DNA of 23,334 nucleotides from a candidate division CSSED10-310 bacterium (GCA_016932295.1 JAFGDC010000329.1:1-23334); one strand, 5' to 3'; shown: positions 7,573 to 15,494, counted from the stretch's first letter. Notes: a model not told the origin generated them from the sequence alone. Translations and numbers: made by a program.

Positions 7573-7932
7573 ATGAAGATCGCGATCACCTCGACGGGAA
7601 CCACGATTGATGCCATGGTGGACGAGCGGTTCGGCCGCGCCAAATATTTTTTGGTGGTGAATGCCGAAACCGGTGATTACCGGGTTGAGGATAACTCGGT
7701 CAACCTGACCGCCATACAGGGAGCGGGTGTCCAGAGCGCGCAGCGAGTGGCGGAACTTGGCGTGGCGTGGGTCCTGACCGGCCATGTCGGACCCAAGGCT
7801 TTCCGAGGATTGCAAGCGGCGGGTATCAAGATCGGTACCGGCGCCGCCGGGACCTGCCGGCAGACGCTCGAGCGTTTCAAGAAGGGTGATTTCACCGTGT
7901 CCGCGAGATCGGACAAGCCGGATCACTGGTAA
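7573..7932 (+). CDS. NifX/NifB-C-like cofactor-family protein (second copy)
   Basis: The 119-residue protein belongs to the dinitrogenase iron-molybdenum cofactor family, with MKIAITSTG at the start, the conserved FGRAKYFLVV segment, and a TGHVGPKAFRGLQAAGI segment. Its size matches single-domain members such as the Desulfovibrio orange protein. AGGAGG (7561-7566) lies 6 nt before ATG. The gene ends 2 nt before the first MinD-like ATPase, so they are very likely co-translated. The family binds metal-sulphur clusters; the bound cluster cannot be read from sequence. It is distinct from the copy at 6508 and lacks its Cys/His/Arg-rich tail. Confidence 0.86.
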   Translation: MKIAITSTGTTIDAMVDERFGRAKYFLVVNAETGDYRVEDNSVNLTAIQGAGVQSAQRVAELGVAWVLTGHVGPKAFRGLQAAGIKIGTGAAGTCRQTLERFKKGDFTVSARSDKPDHW

Positions 7933-7934
7933 AC

Positions 7935-8780
7935 ATGGGAATCACCGTCGCGACTGCATCCGGCAAGGGTGGCACCGGCAAGACGACCCTGGCTGTCAAC
8001 CTGGCCATGGTGCTCACTGCCCCGGTAACTCTTTTGGATTGCGACGTTGAGGAGCCCAACGCGCATTTATTCATCAAACCCGAATCCACCGGATCGGTCC
8101 GTTTCGGCGTCCCGGTTCCTCGCGTGGACCGGGATCGCTGTATCGCTTGTGGTCAATGTGCCCGGGTCTGCCGATTCAACGCCATTGCCGTGGTGGGTGG
8201 CGCCGCCGTGGTGTTCCCCCAGTTGTGTCACTCCTGCGGCGGGTGTGAACGTGCCTGTCCGGAAGGGGCGATCACCGAGACGAGCCTGGAAGTCGGCACG
8301 ATCGAGACTGGAACCCGTGGCGGAGTGACTCTGGTTACCGGGCGTCTGGATACAGGCATCAGTCGGGCTGAACCGCTGGTGGAGGCAGTGCGCCAACGCG
8401 TTCCAGGTAATGGAATCGTGCTGGTCGATGCGCCTCCGGGTAATGGCTGCCCGGTCATTGCGGCGATTCGCCGGGTTGATTACCTGCTGTTGGTGGCAGA
8501 GCCGACTATGCCCGGTCTTCGTGACCTGGAACTGGGATTGGAGTTGGCTCGTTTTCTGACCCGCCGGACAGGGGTGGTGATCAATCGGTCCGGAGTGGAC
8601 GAGAGCCCAATCAGGGAGTTATGCGCCCGTTTCCAGACGCCCATTCTCACCGCGATCCCGTATGATACTCGAATCGCCGCCGCCGGCGCCAGGGCTCAGT
8701 TGGTGGTTGACGCAGTGCCCGAGTTCCGTGACCGATTTGTCCGCCTGTGGGAGCGCATCGAGCGGGAGGCCAAGGTATGA
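7935..8780 (+). CDS. MinD/ParA-family ATPase with inserted 2x[4Fe-4S] ferredoxin domain (first copy)
   Basis: The 281-residue protein has a deviant Walker A (GKGGTGKT, 10-17) and the MinD-type LLDCDVEEPNAHL segment. A ferredoxin insert follows with two CxxCxxCxxxC sets: Cys69, 72, 75, 79 and Cys98, 101, 104, 108. The ATPase fold resumes with VDAPPGNGCPV. Such Fe-S MinD ATPases occur in the ORP complex of Desulfovibrio vulgaris, and the related Mrp/Nbp35 proteins carry or deliver Fe-S clusters. The ATG sits 2 nt after the NifX-like stop with little ribosome site of its own. It is paralogous to the next gene and overlaps it by ATGA. Confidence 0.92.
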   Translation: MGITVATASGKGGTGKTTLAVNLAMVLTAPVTLLDCDVEEPNAHLFIKPESTGSVRFGVPVPRVDRDRCIACGQCARVCRFNAIAVVGGAAVVFPQLCHSCGGCERACPEGAITETSLEVGTIETGTRGGVTLVTGRLDTGISRAEPLVEAVRQRVPGNGIVLVDAPPGNGCPVIAAIRRVDYLLLVAEPTMPGLRDLELGLELARFLTRRTGVVINRSGVDESPIRELCARFQTPILTAIPYDTRIAAAGARAQLVVDAVPEFRDRFVRLWERIEREAKV

Positions 8781-9676
8781 AACAGGTTGCGGTCATGTCG
8801 GGGAAGGGTGGCACCGGTAAGACATCCGTCACCGCCGCATTAGCCAGTCTGGCGCGGGGCACGGTGCTAGCTGATTGCGATTCTGGCGCCCCGGACCTCG
8901 GACTGCTGGTGGGTCCCCTGCGCAGTCGACGGCCGGAACGTCCTCTACGGGTCGGGTTCGAGTTCATTGTCGACCATGAGTGGTGCATCGGGTGCGGTCA
9001 GTGCACCACGGTATGTAGGTTCGGCGCGGTGGCCGTGCGCAATGATGCGGGACTGGGGAAGTGGGTGGCGGTGATCGATGCCGTTTCCTGCATTGGCTGC
9101 GGTTGCTGTGCCGATGTCTGTCCTGTGGAAGCCATCGGCATGCGTGACAAGCTGGTCGGTTCCATCAGGGTGACCAACACGAGGTTCGGTCCACTGGTCG
9201 ATGCCTGTCTCGAGGTGGGGAAATCCGGGAGCGGAAGATTGGTGGCCGAAGTACGCGATACAGCCGCACGCATCGCCGTTGACGATGCTCGAGACCTGGT
9301 GCTTATCGACGGCGCACCCGGTATTGGCTGTCCGGTCATCGCCGGCCTGAGCGGAGTCGATGCCGCCCTGCTGGTCGCCGAGCCTTCGGAATCAGGCCGT
9401 CATGACCTCGGCCGTATTCTCGAGGTATGCGTCCACTTCTCTATTCCGAGCCTCGTGGTGGTGAACAAGCGTGACATCTATCCAGAGTTGGCGGAGCAGG
9501 TCGAGCGGGAGTGCATCCGTGATGGAATTCGAGTGCTTCCCGGTATTCCGTTTCACCAGGCATTCCATGAAGCCTCCATGCGGGGTGTGACGGTTATGGA
9601 CCTGCCGGCGCCGGACCTGCATCGGATCATGCGCGAGATCTGGGTTGGCCTGCAAGGCGTTGTGCGCGGCGGCTAA
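8777..9676 (+). CDS. MinD/ParA-family ATPase with inserted 2x[4Fe-4S] ferredoxin domain (second copy)
   Basis: The 299-residue protein repeats the layout of its upstream neighbour: Walker A GKGGTGKT (9-16), two cluster motifs (Cys70, 73, 76, 80 and Cys105, 108, 111, 115, plus an extra Cys110), then LIDGAPGIGCPVI and VAEPSESG. I choose ATG 8777 because it overlaps the previous stop and GGGAGG (8764-8769) lies 7 nt upstream; an in-frame start 30 nt earlier has less support. The tandem pair probably forms a heterodimer, as suggested for paired Fe-S MinD proteins. They may use ATP to move or load metal clusters on the NifX-like proteins, or to position the complex in the cell. Confidence 0.92.
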   Translation: MKQVAVMSGKGGTGKTSVTAALASLARGTVLADCDSGAPDLGLLVGPLRSRRPERPLRVGFEFIVDHEWCIGCGQCTTVCRFGAVAVRNDAGLGKWVAVIDAVSCIGCGCCADVCPVEAIGMRDKLVGSIRVTNTRFGPLVDACLEVGKSGSGRLVAEVRDTAARIAVDDARDLVLIDGAPGIGCPVIAGLSGVDAALLVAEPSESGRHDLGRILEVCVHFSIPSLVVVNKRDIYPELAEQVERECIRDGIRVLPGIPFHQAFHEASMRGVTVMDLPAPDLHRIMREIWVGLQGVVRGG

Positions 9677-9717
9677 AACGTGATGTCCTGCCGCGGATTC
9701 AACGATTCCCTTCGAAG

Positions 9718-11007
9718 ATGAATGGATCGATACTGGAAGGTCGTGTCGCGGAGATTGGTTTCACCGGCTTGGGAATGGTTTCGGCGGGTGGTGTGAAATG
9801 GTGGATTCCGGGTGTCGATATCGATGAATCGGTTCGCTTCGCACCGGTGGAAGATGCACGCGGCAGGCGCTTCGGCCGCCTCGTGGAGGTCATGGAGCCG
9901 TCTCCGCACCGGATCGTTCCGGTATGCGGACAAGCTGACTATTGCTCAGGCTGTGTGTTCCAACATCTCACCTATGCCCGTAGTCTTCGGCTGAAATCTG
10001 ACGCAGTCCGGATCTCACTGCAGCGCAATGTCGGATGTAACGGTGTGGTGGTGACCGATTCTCCGCACCATCCCGAACCTCTCGGCTATCGGTTGCGGGC
10101 TGGATTCCGCGTACTCTCCGGACCGGCTGGACCGACTCCTTCGCTGCGTGCACGGAACGGCTGGGAGAATGTCCCGGACCTGCGTTGTTGTCCGGTCCAG
10201 TCACCCCGTTTGAATCAGGTGCTTGGAACACTCTTCAGGCTCTCTGATGTGGCGCGCCTGGCGGCGATGTGCCGGTCGGTGCAGGTGGGGATCGCGGATG
10301 CCTCCACCGCGTACATCCACCTGCAGGCCGAAACGGTGCTTCCCATGAAGCTGTTGGATGCTGCCATCGGGGAACTGCCGGCGGAGGCGGCCTTGTTTGT
10401 AACCTCGCCGGCGGGGCGATGCCTTTGGACCCACGGTCCCGCGGAACTGGGATTATCGCACGCCGGTCGCCGGCTACTGGTGGGGCCTCCGGCCTGGATG
10501 CCGGTCTCTCTGTCATCGACAAGGCTCCTTCATGACCTTCTCTTCCGCCTGTTGGCGCCGGTGGAAGGAGCTTCGATCATCGAAATCGGCGCCGGTGTTG
10601 GCACCTTAACCTGTTCGCTTACAGCCGCGAAGGCAGAGGTGATCGCGGTGGATGTGAACCAGTCCGCAGTGAAGTTTCTCGAGAAGAACCTGGGAGGCGC
10701 GTCCGGGGTCACCATCCGTCTTGGCGAAGCGCACCGGGCGGTATCGCGCTGTATCAAGGCCGGTCAGCGTGCCACCATCGCTATTCTGCATGCCATCCGT
10801 CGGCCTTTTGGCGCTCCGCTTGCGCGATACCTGGCTCCGTTGGGAGTGGAGCGCATCATCTATATCGCCCCGGCGGTCATGACCCTGGTGCGAGATATTA
10901 CTGCCCTAGGGGCGGCGGGTTACCGTATGCAATCCATACATCTGCTGGATCAATTGCCGTACTCGTACCATCTCATGGTGGTGGCTGTTCTGCGACGCCG
11001 CTCCTGA
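9718..11007 (+). CDS. Degenerate RlmD/TrmA-family protein (catalytic residues lost)
   Basis: The 429-residue protein has the layout of RlmD-type uracil-5 RNA methyltransferases: an N-terminal TRAM-like segment (about 1-60), four Fe-S cysteines (70, 76, 79 and 157 or 158), and an SAM-binding EIGAGVGTLT motif (289-298). The catalytic parts are changed. The CNP nucleophile motif reads YIAPAVMTLVRD, so Pro stands where Cys is expected. The DPPR motif reads HAIR, and the HxE near the C-terminus reads HLM. It may bind a cluster, RNA or SAM without methylating uracil. It lies 41 nt after the MinD pair in the same direction and may belong to that operon. The ribosome site is weak (GAAG). Confidence 0.8.
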   Translation: MNGSILEGRVAEIGFTGLGMVSAGGVKWWIPGVDIDESVRFAPVEDARGRRFGRLVEVMEPSPHRIVPVCGQADYCSGCVFQHLTYARSLRLKSDAVRISLQRNVGCNGVVVTDSPHHPEPLGYRLRAGFRVLSGPAGPTPSLRARNGWENVPDLRCCPVQSPRLNQVLGTLFRLSDVARLAAMCRSVQVGIADASTAYIHLQAETVLPMKLLDAAIGELPAEAALFVTSPAGRCLWTHGPAELGLSHAGRRLLVGPPAWMPVSLSSTRLLHDLLFRLLAPVEGASIIEIGAGVGTLTCSLTAAKAEVIAVDVNQSAVKFLEKNLGGASGVTIRLGEAHRAVSRCIKAGQRATIAILHAIRRPFGAPLARYLAPLGVERIIYIAPAVMTLVRDITALGAAGYRMQSIHLLDQLPYSYHLMVVAVLRRRS

Positions 11008-11024
11008 TCTGACGTTCACGGCGT

Positions 11025-11043
11025 TGGACCCGGTTCGGGTCCA
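11025..11043 (+). terminator. Weak terminator-like hairpin after the RlmD-like gene
   Basis: TGGACCC and GGGTCCA pair perfectly around the loop GGTTC, starting 17 nt after the stop at 11007. The bases after it are CCTTTCAG, which is a poor T run, so intrinsic termination would be inefficient. Confidence 0.35.
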
Positions 11044-11107
11044 CCTTTCAGTTCGATGGATGAAGTAAAGACAACTGCATCCGATCGGCAGCCACGAGCG
11101 AATGCAG

Positions 11108-11129
11108 AAAAAACCGCACTTTCGCACGG
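11108..11129 (-). terminator. Leftward terminator-like hairpin with GAAA loop and six-T tail
   Basis: On the minus strand CCGTGC-GAAA-GTGCGG folds into a 6-bp stem with two G-U pairs and a GNRA-type loop, directly followed by TTTTTT. No minus-strand gene ends here, so it could end an unannotated leftward transcript from the same gap, or be chance. Confidence 0.35.
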
Positions 11130-11245
11130 CGTGCCGTAGTATCTCGAACGCATGGCGTGTCGGTTGGAGAGCTGGTTCAGTCGTAGGGGATGCCGTTGAT
11201 CGGGGTCTTGGAATGGAACTTGAAATGGAGAAGTGGATCGACTAG

Positions 11246-11275
11246 GGTACAGGCACGAGCGTCATACATTATAAT
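11246..11275 (+). promoter_or_regulatory. Possible promoter with consensus TATAAT
   Basis: A perfect TATAAT lies at 11270-11275, with GGTACA (three of six to TTGACA) 18 bp upstream at 11246-11251. If used, the leader of the gene at 11464 would be about 180 nt. The -10 box is palindromic (CATTATAATG) and could also serve the other strand. Confidence 0.35.
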
Positions 11276-11463
11276 GATCTTGCCGTGCGCGTGCGGTTCA
11301 ATCCTGTGAGCCAGGAGAGCGCCGGATGAGCAGGCAGGTGACGGTGGATGGCGGCTGCGGTTACCCGTAAAGCGATGGAGTGCTCCATTCGGTGGTCCGT
11401 TGGTCGTCGATTGACTCCGGGACGGTCGAAACCGGGTGGACATGAGACTTCTTGGGAGGCGAA

Positions 11464-12447
11464 ATGAGAAGGTTTTTGATTGTCATTCAGTTGGTGGTTG
11501 CGACTCCGGTCATGGCCTGCGGGATCAGTACTCACCAGGAGATCTGTGAACGGACCATCGCCATGTTCGATCCTGCACAGGAACCATTGTTGTACAATCT
11601 TGCACAGGCGTTTCCGGGCGCCATGGATTCCGGCGCAGTGTTCCCGGACATGTTCTGGTTGTTGGATTTCATCGCCGGTGGAGAAGGCGATTTCCGGGAA
11701 ATGGGAGAACTCGTGCATGACGGTTATGAATCGACCTTCGGCGATCATGTCATGGCCTGGTTACGACTCATGGCGGGACCGCCGTACACCTACGCGGATC
11801 AACAGGTGATCGCCTTCTGTTTCGGCAGTTTCAGTCATTCCGCAGCCGATGCTGTTTTTCATCCCGGATTCCTGCCTCCCGCCGATACGTTCGATGGCGC
11901 CGATGAGACTGCGGTGGAAATTGGTCTGGACATGTTTTGCATGTTCGAACAGGGAGAAATGTATGATCGGGTCGAATGGTGCGTGCCCGCTTCCTTCATG
12001 TCGCGGGTGATAGATGAGTGCGGCTATTTCGTTCATCCGCTGGAACTGTATCTCAGCACGATTGCCATGAAGATCGGTATCGAAGCCGAAAAATGGGTCG
12101 CTCCGCTTGGGTTCTCGATATTCGAGGCTGCATTGCCGTGGTGTCACGACAATTACGAGGATTATCCGGAGGGAGGACTGGATCATTGCGCAACCTACAG
12201 CGCAACGCATATACGCTCGGCCTGGGCGGAACTCGAGACCGGTGAATTCCGCTTCTACGGGTCCAACGGTAGCTCACCGGCAAGCCGGGAGGAAGCCGCC
12301 GTGGCCATCGGCATGCTCGGCCTGGAACTACTCGCAGACGGCATCGTCGATGTGCCGGTGCGCGAAGACGTGAATGGCAACCTCCGGGTAAGCGCTCCAA
12401 TCGTCCTTGATCCAGCCCGACTCGCTTTGCGATTGATGCCGCATTGA
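11464..12447 (+). CDS. Secreted zinc-dependent phospholipase C-like protein
   Basis: The 327-residue protein begins with a signal peptide (1 to about 18) followed by CGISTHQEI. This matches the CG-x-x-TH start of the zinc-dependent phospholipase C family, which also forms the N-terminal domain of GPI-specific phospholipase D. Further matches are GAVFPD (Asp62) and FGSFSHSAADAVFHPGF, whose His125, Asp129 and His133 fit zinc ligands of the family. ATG 11464 is chosen over the in-frame TTG 12 nt upstream because GGGAGG (11454-11459) overlaps that TTG but is 4 nt from ATG. It likely acts outside the cytoplasm on phospholipid-type substrates. The fit after about residue 200 is weaker. The neighbours do not point to a pathway. 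Confidence 0.75.
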   Translation: MRRFLIVIQLVVATPVMACGISTHQEICERTIAMFDPAQEPLLYNLAQAFPGAMDSGAVFPDMFWLLDFIAGGEGDFREMGELVHDGYESTFGDHVMAWLRLMAGPPYTYADQQVIAFCFGSFSHSAADAVFHPGFLPPADTFDGADETAVEIGLDMFCMFEQGEMYDRVEWCVPASFMSRVIDECGYFVHPLELYLSTIAMKIGIEAEKWVAPLGFSIFEAALPWCHDNYEDYPEGGLDHCATYSATHIRSAWAELETGEFRFYGSNGSSPASREEAAVAIGMLGLELLADGIVDVPVREDVNGNLRVSAPIVLDPARLALRLMPH

Positions 12448-12606
12448 CCACCGGATGCATCGAATCCATCCTGCCGCCAGGTGTTGAATCGTTTCCCGCG
12501 ATTGAACAGAGGCGATGGACCGGGTGCCGGGAGCGGCAGATTGGCGCTGTTTCCCCATTTCCACCTTTTCTCTTCTCATCCGTAGTGTATTTGTCATTCC
12601 TGGAGA

Positions 12607-12622
12607 TGGTGGATTGGTTGCC
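12607..12622 (+). promoter_or_regulatory. Weak candidate -24/-12 promoter before the radical SAM gene
   Basis: TGGTGGATTGGTTGCC has GG (12608-12609) and GC (12620-12621) at the required 10-bp spacing and a good TTGC half, but the -24 half is TGGTG instead of TGGCA. Transcription would start near 12633, about 83 nt before the ATG. A lone TTGACA also occurs at 12657-12662 without a good -10 box. Confidence 0.25.
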
Positions 12623-12715
12623 GCTTTGCATCGAACAAGTGGCGTGGCACGCGCCATTGACAGCCGGAAAGCCGGCTAGTAAGTAGAAATCTGATTTCCC
12701 AGGAAGGTGGTTGCT

Positions 12716-14161
12716 ATGGATATCCTGCTCGTACATCCCCCCAAACGGGACCAGGTCTGGGCGGGGGTTCCGGACATTTTTAACAAGCAGGATTCGTATA
12801 TATTCCCTCCCCTGGGTATTATGTACCTCTCCAGTTATTTGCACCGCAATACTTCACATCGAGTCGATGTGATCGATTGTCTGCCTGGTGATCTCGATGC
12901 GGAAGATGTCGTGCGCAAGGTGCGGCAGGTCCGGCCGCGGGTCATGGGAATCATCGCCTGTACCCATAACCTCATTAATGTACACAGGATAATCCTGGCT
13001 GTGAAAATGGCGGATGCATCCATACGCATCGTCCTGGGCGGCCCGCATGTCACATCGTTTCCTCGTGAAGCGGCGATGCTGGAGGGAGTGGATGTCGCCG
13101 TGCAGGGGGATGGTGAGGAACCGCTCCGGGCGTTGCTGGATGCCTGGGAAGCGGGGCTGGACCCGCAGACCGTGCCGGGTACCGTGTTGGCTCGAAATGG
13201 TGCCGTCACCCTCAACCCACTGGAACATCAGGCAATGGATCTGGATGTTTTTCCCTTTCCTGACAGAGAGTCGTTTCCCCTTGACGGCTATTACACGCCA
13301 GGCATGGTCGCCCGTCGCGCCACCACCATCATTTCAAGTCGAGGTTGTCCGAATCGGTGCGTGTTTTGCAATGTGCCCCAATGCTACCGCACGCGCAGTG
13401 TCGGCAACATCGTCGACGAGATGCAGGAGTGCGTCGAGCGATACGGGATAGAGGAGATCCATTTCATCGATGATATCTTCAACCCGACCCCGGATCGAGT
13501 GATCGCGGTAGCGGACGAGATTATCCGACGTCGGCTGAAAATCTCCTGGGGTTTCAAGGCCAGTTGTGCCGGGACGACCTATGACATGCTTCGCCGGGCC
13601 AAGGAAGCCGGACTTGTACGCATGCATTACGGAGTTGAGACCTATTCCGACGAGGGGCTGCGTGAATTGAACAAGCACATTACGATCGAGCAGATCTTCC
13701 GGGTGTTCCGTTGGACGCAGGAGCTGCGTATCCGCAACATCGCCTATATGATCATCGGCAATCCGCATGAACAAACCGAGCAGTCGGTGCTGGCGGTGAA
13801 GGGATTCATCCGGCGGCTCAATCCTGATTTCGTCGTGTATTCATTGTTTACGCCGTATCCCGATGCACCCATTTTTCAGCGCGGAGTTGAACTCGGTCTC
13901 TGGGATGAGGACTGCTGGAAACGTTTCATGCTGGCTCCAAAGACGGATTATGAGTTGCCCACGGCCTGGACAAGGTATCTGGACAAGCCTGCCTTGCTCC
14001 GTCTGTTTAAAAATGTGAATCGGAGTTTTTATTTTCATCCCAGGGTGCTCGCGAGGACCATGTGTTCACTTCGCGGTTTCGAGGATTTCAAGAGAACCGT
14101 TCGGGGCGGTCTCTCTCTTGTCAAGATGGAGTTTTTACGGGCTGGCGCAAGAAGAATTTGA
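12716..14161 (+). CDS. B12-binding-domain radical SAM protein
   Basis: The 481-residue protein has an N-terminal cobalamin-binding-type Rossmann domain (about 1-145, with LLVHPPK, FPPLGIMYLSSYL and LGGPH). A radical SAM core follows (about 198-400), with the cluster motif GCPNRCVFC giving Cys211, 215 and 218. The IHFIDDIF and GVETYSDEGLRELNK segments are typical of class B radical SAM enzymes, which include methylases and tailoring enzymes. The N-terminal fold lacks a clear DxHxxG cobalamin ligand, as is common here. ATG 12716 is preferred to the in-frame GTG 12707 because AGGAAGG (12701-12707) lies 8 nt before it. The substrate is unknown. The next clear gene encodes a ferredoxin-tailed protein that could supply electrons (inference). 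Confidence 0.9.
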   Translation: MDILLVHPPKRDQVWAGVPDIFNKQDSYIFPPLGIMYLSSYLHRNTSHRVDVIDCLPGDLDAEDVVRKVRQVRPRVMGIIACTHNLINVHRIILAVKMADASIRIVLGGPHVTSFPREAAMLEGVDVAVQGDGEEPLRALLDAWEAGLDPQTVPGTVLARNGAVTLNPLEHQAMDLDVFPFPDRESFPLDGYYTPGMVARRATTIISSRGCPNRCVFCNVPQCYRTRSVGNIVDEMQECVERYGIEEIHFIDDIFNPTPDRVIAVADEIIRRRLKISWGFKASCAGTTYDMLRRAKEAGLVRMHYGVETYSDEGLRELNKHITIEQIFRVFRWTQELRIRNIAYMIIGNPHEQTEQSVLAVKGFIRRLNPDFVVYSLFTPYPDAPIFQRGVELGLWDEDCWKRFMLAPKTDYELPTAWTRYLDKPALLRLFKNVNRSFYFHPRVLARTMCSLRGFEDFKRTVRGGLSLVKMEFLRAGARRI

Positions 14162-14163
14162 TC

Positions 14164-14346
14164 ATGAAGCAGGCAACGGAGACCAAGACAATGATCCACC
14201 TGCTGCTGGCCTCCTGTGGCATTCTGATAGTTCGGGCACGATGGGGAGGAACACGGATTCCGCCGGATCGAAGCAACATACCGCGCGAGGGAGTGACGGC
14301 ACGGGATTGTTCCGGTTGCTGTGCGGGAGTGTATGATGGCCGGTGA
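14164..14346 (+). CDS. Possible 60-residue small protein
   Basis: This short frame starts 2 nt after the radical SAM stop and overlaps the DUF362 gene start by 11 nt. The product has a hydrophobic stretch (MIHLLLASCGILIV) and a cysteine cluster near the end (DCSGCC). A shorter start at 14191 has GGAG upstream. I recognise no family, and there is no strong ribosome site for the first ATG. It may simply be spacer sequence. Confidence 0.25.
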   Translation: MKQATETKTMIHLLLASCGILIVRARWGGTRIPPDRSNIPREGVTARDCSGCCAGVYDGR

Positions 14347-15481
14347 TACAAGAGTGGCGTTGATCAGTGTGCCGGGCTACTCCGGATTGGACCGGGCGGT
14401 GGAGCGGTTGGCTGAATTGTTGGAGTACGATCCGCCGGTAGCACGGGTGCGGGTGCTGATAAAACCGAATCTGCGGTCCGGTAATGCTCCGGAGAAGGCT
14501 GTCAACACGCATCCCGAGGTCTTGCGAGCCGTGATTTCATTCTTCCAATATCGCCTGGCGAGAGTGGTGGTGGGAGATTCGTGTGGAGTATACGGATATA
14601 CCGGCCGCTGCTTGAGCACCTCGGGTATGGTGCAGGTAATACGAGATACGCACGCGGAACTGCTCAATTTCGACAAGGGCACCATCGTCGAAGAGAAAGT
14701 GCGTGGCGCGGTTCTCAAATCGATATTTCTGGCCCGGGAGATACGGTCCTGTGAGTACCTGGTCACCGTGCCCAAACTCAAGACGCATTCTCTCATGGGG
14801 ATGACCGGCGCGCTGAAGAATCATGTCGGTTTCCTGCCGGGCGGCACGAAAGCACGGCTGCACATGAACTATCCTGATCCTGAAGGATTCGCCGAGGCGG
14901 TGATGGATCTGAATGGGCATCTCCCTTCACATTTCACGGTGATGGATGCCGTGGTGGGGATGGAGGGGGACGGACCGGCCCGAGGCACACCGATTCAGAC
15001 CGGATTGCTGATTGCCGGCATGGATCCCGCCGCAGTGGACAGGGTCGCTACCCTTGTGATGGGCCTTGCTCCGGAGCGAGTGCCGCTGCTCGCGGCGGCC
15101 GGTCGGCGCGGATATACCATCGACCTGACGAAAATTACAGCATTGGGAGAGGATCCCGCGGCGGTGGCAATACAGTATCGTCCGGCGCGGATGAAGCGTA
15201 CGGAAGCGCTGAGGTGGCTGTACGTGCTTCGCAACCGGCACAAGGAACGGGCGGTGACCCTTCGTATCGACAAGGACCGGTGTTCACGCTGCGGGTACTG
15301 CGCGGCGATTTGTCCGGTACAGGCGATCAGGCTCGATCCGCATCCGAAGTTCGCCAAACGGCGCTGTATATACTGCTATTCCTGCCAGGCCAACTGCCCA
15401 TCCCGCGCCATCACGTTGCGGACGGCGCCCTGGGTGACACGGATGGTCAGATCCCAGATCGATGGCGGAATAGACGGGTGA
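14336..15481 (+). CDS. DUF362 protein with C-terminal 2x[4Fe-4S] ferredoxin domain
   Basis: The 381-residue protein has a DUF362 domain (about 5-285) with the family's IKPNLRSGN, VPKLKTHSLMGMTGALKN and DAVVGMEGDGPARGTP segments. A ferredoxin module follows (about 308-362) with Cys316, 319, 322, 326 and Cys344, 347, 350, 354. The DUF362 function is not established; members with ferredoxin tails are common in anaerobes and may reduce an unknown substrate. GTG 14321 and ATG 14333 are alternatives, but GGGAG (14325-14329) sits 6 nt from ATG 14336. The next gene starts 13 nt after the stop, so the pair is probably an operon. Confidence 0.87.
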   Translation: MAGDTRVALISVPGYSGLDRAVERLAELLEYDPPVARVRVLIKPNLRSGNAPEKAVNTHPEVLRAVISFFQYRLARVVVGDSCGVYGYTGRCLSTSGMVQVIRDTHAELLNFDKGTIVEEKVRGAVLKSIFLAREIRSCEYLVTVPKLKTHSLMGMTGALKNHVGFLPGGTKARLHMNYPDPEGFAEAVMDLNGHLPSHFTVMDAVVGMEGDGPARGTPIQTGLLIAGMDPAAVDRVATLVMGLAPERVPLLAAAGRRGYTIDLTKITALGEDPAAVAIQYRPARMKRTEALRWLYVLRNRHKERAVTLRIDKDRCSRCGYCAAICPVQAIRLDPHPKFAKRRCIYCYSCQANCPSRAITLRTAPWVTRMVRSQIDGGIDG

Positions 15482-15494
15482 TTTCAGGTGCCGC

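Larger units (their letters stand above)
11008..11463. other. 456-bp gene-free region
   Basis: No convincing gene is seen. It holds a perfect 7-bp hairpin (11025-11043), a terminator-like hairpin on the minus strand (11108-11129) and a palindromic CATTATAATG (11268-11277 area) that offers a TATAAT box on both strands. A minus-strand open frame at 11177-11443 has no ribosome site or recognisable motif. The region may carry the promoter and leader of the phospholipase-like gene, or a small RNA. Confidence 0.5.

Noticed and set aside
11295..11304. GGTTCAATCC, like the T-loop of a tRNA
   Set aside because: The flanking bases do not pair and no acceptor or anticodon arm is present.
11177..11443. 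88-codon minus-strand frame in the gene-free region
   Set aside because: No ribosome site, low-complexity Ser/Pro/Arg/His content at the start, and no recognisable domain.
12646..12662. TGGCAC followed by TTGAC before the radical SAM gene
   Set aside because: The -12 half lacks GC and its spacing is off, so it does not fit a sigma-54 promoter.
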